Assembly: GCF_905475465.1 (NCBI RefSeq)
Contig: NC_062236.1
Coordinates: 10,364,001-10,428,000 of the forward strand
Origin: Pieris napi
Lineage: Eukaryota > Arthropoda > Insecta > Lepidoptera > Pieridae
DNA length: 64,000 bases
Direction: 5' to 3'
Part shown: one piece after another, positions 58,085 through 64,000 of the stretch
Layout: every line of letters begins with the position of its first letter
Position numbering within the stretch: the stretch's first letter is position 1
Program-made: the position numbers and the translations under genes
The notes under the pieces: model-generated
What the model saw: only the letters and a program-made list of their open reading frames with translations
The model's database searches: none
Told to the model about the DNA's origin: nothing

Positions 58085-58255
58085 GGATAACAGTGATTCC
58101 TAAATCGAATACTAATGATGTTATTTAGAATAAATCAATTGTAAGCTTCTTTTGTTTTATTTTATCTTATAATATATTTGCATAGTAATTTGCTTGTCAA
58201 GGTGGTAAATATGCAAAATGTAGGCGTTTGTGGGAGAATACGACGTCATCTTTAG

Positions 58256-59132
58256 GATTATTCTACCAGAAACCAAACCTGATAAGTCTAGACTTAGGTT
58301 CTAATAAATTAGAAACTTTGGAACTCGGAATATTTGATCCATTAACGAAATTAGATATTTCTTGGAATTCTTTAATAGGGTCAGATATAAGCCCATACAT
58401 ATTTGATTTAAACAGACGAATCAAAACACTGAAATTATCAGAAAACAATATGAATGAAGCCAAAGAAAACTTTTTGCACTCTTTGACAATGTTACAAGTG
58501 CTTGCATTAGAGGATTGTAAACTTGATGTGTTTCCACCTTTTGCATTGAAGGGAAGTATGAAAAAGTTGCTGAGATTGGATTTAAGTTTAAATAAAATTC
58601 GAGAGATTACTAACGATTTATCTTTTCATAATCTTATAAGTTTAATTTCTCTACATTTGACGTCGAGTGATATTGTTGATATTGGAGAAAACGTCTTCAA
58701 GCCTTTGAAAAAGATTAAGGTCTTAGTATTTCGTAATAATCGAATAAAAGATATTATACCAGACACCCTATTTCAGAATATTCCAGTGACTTTTGTTGAT
58801 TTGGCTAACAATAAAATAGAATACTTACCAGTGAATGCTTTCAGAGGTACTAAATTAAGGAATTTTAATATAGCAAACAACAGGATTACTGATTTGCAAG
58901 ATAACTTTTGTTTAGAATTAAGAAATTCTGGAGCCGCGTTGTCGAAATTTTATTTTAATGATAATCACTGGCAATGTGCGTGCTTAAGAGATTTACTTAA
59001 TGAAGTCAAAAAGTTTATAATAATAAAAAATATGATGGCAAGCATCCAGTGTGTGTGGTACCTGATGATTTTGTATGTCATCGTCATTTGCAATATAATG
59101 AAAACGTTAATGAAGTATTTGATAGTAGATAA
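58256..59132 (+). pseudogene. Leucine-rich-repeat protein exon, 5'-truncated and frameshifted
   Basis: An open stretch after a possible acceptor (CATCTTTAG) encodes about eight leucine-rich repeats (for example LISLDLGSNKLETLELGIF and FVDLANNKIEYLPVNAF). It then starts a C-terminal cap with WQCACLRDLLNEV. Near 59015-59030 a run of ATA/AAA repeats breaks the frame. The other frame continues with KHPVCVVPDDFVCHR, supplying the two remaining cap cysteines, and stops at 59130-59132. No signal peptide, N-terminal cap or first exon was found upstream. Family members are typically secreted or surface proteins. A sequencing error in the homopolymer-like run is an alternative to a true frameshift. Confidence 0.65.
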
Positions 59133-59689
59133 GATGTAAAATATTTAAGAATATTACTAGATACTAAATAATATGTATTTAAATGTTATTTGATAAATTG
59201 ATAACCACGCCACCTAGTGTCTAATTTGGGCATCACATTCCATGTTGTAATAATTTTCGTAACGTTTTAAATATATAGTTAATGCTTAGTGCAGTGGATA
59301 GGTGGTGCTAGTTATTATTGAAATATTTATCCAAGCCAATATTTAACTTTGGAAAATTGGTTTTTAATTAATAATTTAACTATTTATTTGGATTCTACAA
59401 TGTATCGATGCGCTAATTACGATTTTTATTAGGAATAGTAGGTGTTTGTCATTAATTAAAAATGTCAATATTAAATATATTAATTCGTGTAGTGTGGACT
59501 AAGTTTCCCCACTTAGACGCACTTGGTCCGTTGTGTATATATATATAGTCCTGGCTAATTAAGCTTATCTCCTTTCAGAAATAAAAGATCTATAAAGTAA
59601 ATTAATTATAATTATTTGTGTCCGGAAGGATCACCAAGAGTATGCAATAAAAATATTTAATATGTTATCTGTACAATTGGAGAACTCTA

Positions 59690-60215
59690 GCTGGTGTTAC
59701 CTTTTTGCATAAATTGCTCAATAACCATATACCTACAGAGCAGTGACCTCTTACAGGATATCAAAATTGTCGTCCCTTACTCATTCCCTAGGTTTAAAAT
59801 CAACAATATCTTCCAAATTCCTTCTGCCAAAACCAACCTAGGAGTTCAGGCACCTCTCGTTCGAATTCTTCGCGATTTTAACAAATTGAACACAGCTTAA
59901 CCGGAGCTGGATATATTCAGTAGTGGGCTGATCAGTTTTAGAGAAAGCATTGTGGGGTGCCTTTCTCGAACCTAATTTCGCTGTTTTGCTGATGATTTTT
60001 CTTTTTTTCTGCTCTTAAGTGCCAACAAATTTCTGTAATTTCATTTTATTTTATTGTGTGCTTGTATTATCGTATATTATGTTTTAATTGTATTTTTTAA
60101 TTTAATTAATTGTCACACATTTTAGATGTAAGATTTTGTAAAATAATTAGTAGATTTAGTACTGTGTGTGATGTCGTAAGCTTATAACTAAATAAATAAA
60201 TAAATAAGTGAAATT
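59690..60215 (+). repeat. LINE 3' end with AATA-type tail
   Basis: Reads SYSFPRFKINNIFQIPSAKT followed by a stop, similar to the C-terminus of non-LTR polyproteins. A 3' UTR and a tail of AAATAAATAAAT follow near 60195. It ends just before duplication copy B. Confidence 0.55.
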
Positions 60216-60639
60216 TATAGAAAATAACAAAGTGGTTTTCTTGGTGGCTTGGTCTCTGTTTTATTGGTGGAAATTTCTATTGGTGTAAGCAAGAGATAGT
60301 GATAGTTGTTTGTTATGGAGGAGTGGACTCGTATCAGGCGCAACTTGAAAACGTAATTTTCTTCAAATCGCTATCGTTGAACTTGTCATTTAGGAGATAA
60401 TCTCATTGAAAAATGGAACAGCTGTTATTTACTTATTACATTTTCAAATACATATTATTCTTATACTTATTTGTTACTAATTGTATTAATTTATTTGTCT
60501 TACACTTACACTACACAAAAAGAATTTGCTACTTTTTCCGATGACTCATCGGAAAAATCATTCGGAAAGAAACATTTAAAGTTATAAATCAAATCACCCA
60601 ATTTACTTGTCTTGTAGAAACAAAGATAGCATACAAATA

Positions 60640-60990
60640 TAAAAAAAAATGTTTATTATGGAACATAAGATACAGGTATCACTTGTTCCACGTCATTAAA
60701 TTTGAATCGGTAGACATCCCTACTCATCGGCAAAGAAGAGGGTGTAGGCCGAGAGAAAAAGCCGGCGTAAAAAACTCTCGCTACTCCTTTAAAATAGATT
60801 TTTTATCAACTAGATAATCGGTAACTTTATAGTAAGCCTTTTTACACAGCTTTTCTTTAATATATTTCTTGAAAGAGATAAAAGAGCCTCAGGGATTATA
60901 TTAAAGAGAAGTATCCCTTTTCCCAAGAATAATTACTAACTTTAGATAGTCTAGTACGGGGAAACTGCAGCCTGCGTTTGTTCCGAGTAT
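60640..60990 (-). repeat. LINE 3' end inserted in copy B
   Basis: On the minus strand it ends with ATGTTCCATAATAAACATTT and a poly-A run. The upstream part contains CGCCGGCTTTTTCTCTCGGCC, a common LINE 3' UTR sequence. The corresponding site in copy A (about 52840-52865) is empty. Confidence 0.5.
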
Positions 60991-61774
60991 TTAATTAAGA
61001 TTATAGAATATTTTAATACCACTTCAGTTTAAAACAAAAGGGTTCGGTTATTTCAGCTCTTTTAAAAATATTTATGATTTTTTGTATTATGTTTCTTGAA
61101 TACATTTATAATAAACTATGTTTTGTAGTTTCATTATATTAGGGTCGTAGTCATATCTTTAGATTATTTTATGAAATATTTGTACTTTTAATTATTCAAT
61201 GTGGTGTATAGTCGCGCGTTATATATCATTCCTCGATGAATAGCCTAATCGGTAAATAAATGAGATATATTGTTTCAATTAATTTGTGTAAAAAAACATG
61301 TACAGATCGTATTGTAAGTATGGATTTAAATACTTTTTCTAGCATTACAAATAGGTATTATAAAACTGTATAAAAATAATTAAATGCATTGCAATAGTTA
61401 ATTAACGTTAAGAATTATAATATTCACTTTCACCGATGTGGAAGTATTTAGAACGCATTAGTATGCACTGTACTCGCCAGCAATGTATTGGAATTATAAT
61501 ATAGCGTCAAATATATTATCTAGGACACATTAACTTTACGGCACAAAAGCAGTTACACTAGGCTGATGGAAGTCATACTCAGAGTTACCCTTTTATTAAG
61601 TAATTTAGTAAAAATATTAATAAGCTATTAATAAGACCCAAACGGAAGCTAAAAAGGTTCTCACTGTTCTTAAGTCAGTAGTTAACTGATCGGGCATTAA
61701 GTTTTGTTAGATACAGCGGTTTTATTTTAACAAATAGTTATAATTAGTAAAAGAGCAGTATTGACCAAATATCT

Positions 61775-61955
61775 TTAGCGTGCGACTCTAATCCCCGGCT
61801 TTGGGCAAAGTCCATTGGTGCACAAGAGGACCTGGAAATCTGGACCTGGACCGAAAAAGTCGACGTTGTGTCTCAGACACAGAAGGCTCATAACCTACTT
61901 CCCTATAAGAAAAGAATAAATGATCAGGAAACACATACAGAAATACCTTATTTTT
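61775..61955 (+). repeat. SINE in copy B
   Basis: Paralogue of the copy A SINE without the LINE insertion. It has the box B-like TAATCCCCGGC and the tail region ATGATCAGGAAACACATACA. Confidence 0.6.
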
Positions 61956-62067
61956 GTAATTAGTAATCATATAATTAATGGGCGACTGTAGGTATGCCTG
62001 TAAGACTCTTAGATATTACTCTTATGAGATTTAAGGTGTGCGGGGATATTTGGAACTCGCTATACTG

Positions 62068-62295
62068 CCCTGCGATTCTGTAACTCACACAGCGGTTTTC
62101 ACATCGGCGGTCGCTCTTAAATCATTCGTGAAGCAATCATTTTATGATTTGGCATTCTGAAAAGGTGGGAGCTTGTAGTTTATTGTTTATCAGAATGCCA
62201 AATCATAAAATGACTGCTTCACGAATGATTTGAGAGCGACCGCCGATGCGAAGACCGCTGTGTGAGTTCGAAAAGTGAGTTACAGAATCGCAGGG
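62068..62295. mobile_element. Long-palindrome MITE, copy B only
   Basis: Ends CCCTGCGATTCTGTAACTCAC-type and its complement. The arms extend almost to the centre with a spacer of about 30 bases. CTG flanks both sides (62065-62067 and 62296-62298), a 3-bp duplication, and copy A has the empty site. It could belong to PIF/Harbinger. Confidence 0.75.
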
Positions 62296-63058
62296 CTGAG
62301 AACACTAAAACCCGCCTAGGGCGATTGTTGGTGGTGCCCAAGGCACCTGGGCCGGCCCTAGGCAGGATACGGTTTCAGTGGACCCCTTATACGCCTTCCG
62401 TCTCGCGATGCGACGGTTACGGTCATTTAGTTTGGAGTGGCACTAACACAACAAGTATCCAACTCTGATCATGCCATTCGCTTTCGTAAAAAGAGCTGGG
62501 AGAGATCGGGTACAGTACTTACGATGGAACACCATGCATTCTATTATAGGTACATAACTTCGATATGCTTACAATAAATTTGGAGATGGAACAATGCTGT
62601 TTTTTAATATTAAATATATTATAATTAAATATACTTATACTTGAAAGTATTTATTTAAGTGACATTGTGGCACAGAATTGTCTTCTCACTATGATAATAT
62701 TTTTATGATATACGCTTAAAAGAATTAAGCTGGATTAAATAATGATTACATCATTCTGGTATATCATAGTAAACATTGACTAAATAACTCGCTACGTCAA
62801 CAAAATTCAATGCAAACTGCATTTAGACCTACGCAAAGTCGAGGCTCTGTAATCATAAATTCATTGCCACGCATAGGAAGCGCACACGGACCAAAACTAA
62901 GGAGCGAAACTGCTCATATGGTAAGCCAGCCGCCATTCAACCGAACAACCGTTCAGTGTTCAACAGACATCATACTGCGTGGACAAAGATATGCCAGAGT
63001 CTTAAAATTAGTTCTGTGCTCAGCTTTCTATTCATACCATTCCTTAAAAGGCGAGAGA

Positions 63059-63820
63059 ATGTCGAAGCCATCTGTTACAAACTTTAGTAAGAGAACAGGG
63101 AGCCCCTTTCAGAAGATAGATCAAGAAAAAGACGAACAGAAGATAGTTCACGAAGAAGTCCTACACAAAACAAATTATGAAAAGCAAAAGGAAAAAAGTG
63201 AAGAGTTAGTTCAAAAAGTTAGTAAGAAAGCAGCTGAATACCATTCGAATAAACCTAGTTCTGGTGTGTTCACTGAAGTAGTGACTCATGGTGCTTTTAC
63301 AACTAAGAAGGTCGAGACAGAAAAACCTAAGGAAAATCAACCACTTTCAAAAAATAATAATGGGAACTCAAAACCGCTCCTAGGATTCCCTTCATCAGCC
63401 AACGACTTAGCACTGGACGCAAAAACAGATCTAGAATCTGATCCGAATATATCCAAAGAAATCAGAGAAAAAGTAATTGACAAATTGTTTACTTTAGTAT
63501 CAATGGTGCAACACACCTACGAGTCAAAAGTGAGGATCATGACTGAATTTGAAAGATTCAAGGACACCCATCTCAAAAACGACGTGAGAAGAGAAAAAGA
63601 ACATTCAGAGCAACTTTATAAACTTAATATAAATTTTCAAAGTGAAGTTATTCAAGCGATACAACAACTGCGAAGTGAGTTAGATTTATCGCGGAATTTG
63701 TCGAGTAATTTAGACGATTCGAATTTACTATGTTTAAAAGATAGTGATGTAAAATTTTCATCTTTGAGGGATTGCCAGTCTGATAACAGTGATTCGCAAA
63801 TCGACTACAATGTAAGCTGA
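63059..63820 (+). CDS. Unrecognised coiled-coil-like protein, copy B (intact)
   Basis: Family not recognised. 253 residues from MSKPSVTNFSKRTGSP to a natural stop. The protein is hydrophilic and charged. The N-terminal half is likely disordered, with many Lys, Glu, Ser and Asn. The conserved block PLLGFPSSANDLALDAKTDL is followed by a long predicted helix (about residues 130-215: EIREKVIDKLFTLVSMVQ, then RREKEHSEQLYKLNINFQSE) with heptad-like spacing. The tail is acidic and serine-rich. The frame is open further upstream to an ATG at 62810, but that extension is broken in copy A, so the shared Met at 63059 is preferred. A first exon elsewhere cannot be excluded. Confidence 0.65.
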   Translation: MSKPSVTNFSKRTGSPFQKIDQEKDEQKIVHEEVLHKTNYEKQKEKSEELVQKVSKKAAEYHSNKPSSGVFTEVVTHGAFTTKKVETEKPKENQPLSKNNNGNSKPLLGFPSSANDLALDAKTDLESDPNISKEIREKVIDKLFTLVSMVQHTYESKVRIMTEFERFKDTHLKNDVRREKEHSEQLYKLNINFQSEVIQAIQQLRSELDLSRNLSSNLDDSNLLCLKDSDVKFSSLRDCQSDNSDSQIDYNVS

Positions 63821-64000
63821 TTTTGTTATTTAGAATAAATGAATTGTAAGCTTCTTTTGTTTTATTTTATCTTATTACATATATATTTGCATAGTAATTT
63901 GCTTGTCAAGGTGATAATGCAAAATGTAGGCGTTTGTGGGAGAATACGTCATCTTTGATGCAACTTTACTCTTACAAAATACTGTTATAAAAATATAAAA

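Larger units (their letters stand above)
52501..58253 (+). repeat. Direct segmental duplication, copy A
   Basis: Matches copy B (60252-63956) in the same orientation, apart from copy-specific insertions. Shared landmarks include GTCTCTGTTTTATTGGTGG at the left edge, a SINE, the unrecognised protein gene, and a final block with GGCGTTTGTGGGAGAATACG. Copy A alone has a MITE, a LINE 3' end and a 2.3-kb DNA transposon. Confidence 0.88.
60252..63956 (+). repeat. Direct segmental duplication, copy B
   Basis: Same order and orientation as copy A. Copy B alone carries a LINE 3' end (about 60640-60990) and a 228-bp MITE (62068-62295). It lacks the hAT-like element, the mariner MITE and the LINE insertion found in copy A. 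Confidence 0.88.

Noticed and set aside
1..64000. CRISPR arrays, bacterial operons, endogenous viral genes
   Set aside because: No regularly spaced repeats and no viral gene families seen; the reverse transcriptases are LINE or Penelope type.

Overview
This is a 64-kb piece of an insect nuclear genome, most likely a moth or butterfly. It is AT-rich and gene-poor, has GT-AG introns, and carries many short tRNA-derived SINEs, LINE 3' ends, Helitron-like ends and MITEs of the kind common in Lepidoptera. Two Osiris-family genes place it within insects. No species can be named.

Layout. 1-5.2 kb: a palindromic MITE, a dead LINE reverse transcriptase (-), an intronless ZAD/C2H2 zinc-finger gene (+, 2391-3473), and a two-exon TMEM216-like ciliary transition-zone gene (-, 5134-4609). 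7.4-39.8 kb: one gene, an equilibrative nucleoside transporter (SLC29/ENT family), rebuilt from nine coding exons (485 aa) with consistent splice phases. Its long introns hold a Harbinger remnant, an unclassified 1.6-kb element split by its insertion into a SINE, a Tc1-like element with a broken transposase, and a Penelope-like retroelement arranged as a 1.1-kb inverted repeat. 44.6-52.2 kb: two Osiris genes on the minus strand, each with a TATA box. 52.5-64 kb: a direct duplication of about 3.4 kb carrying two copies of an unrecognised coiled-coil-like protein gene. The copies differ by private transposon insertions, and a 5'-truncated, frameshifted leucine-rich-repeat exon lies between them.

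Main finding. Seven consecutive introns of the transporter gene (introns 1-7 of 8) each contain one copy of a short structured element of 127-138 nt, always on the sense strand. There are two families: family 2 in introns 1 and 2, family 1 in introns 3-7. Both fold by hand into two hairpins with internal pockets, joined by a hinge box and ending in ACA three nucleotides before the inferred 3' end, which is the H/ACA snoRNA architecture. Stem pairs change together between copies. I infer that the transporter gene is the host of an H/ACA snoRNA array. Targets and expression cannot be read from the sequence alone.

The zinc-finger, TMEM216-like, transporter and Osiris genes show no sign of acting together. 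The only functional linkage I infer is host gene to intronic snoRNAs. All alignments and folds were made by eye.
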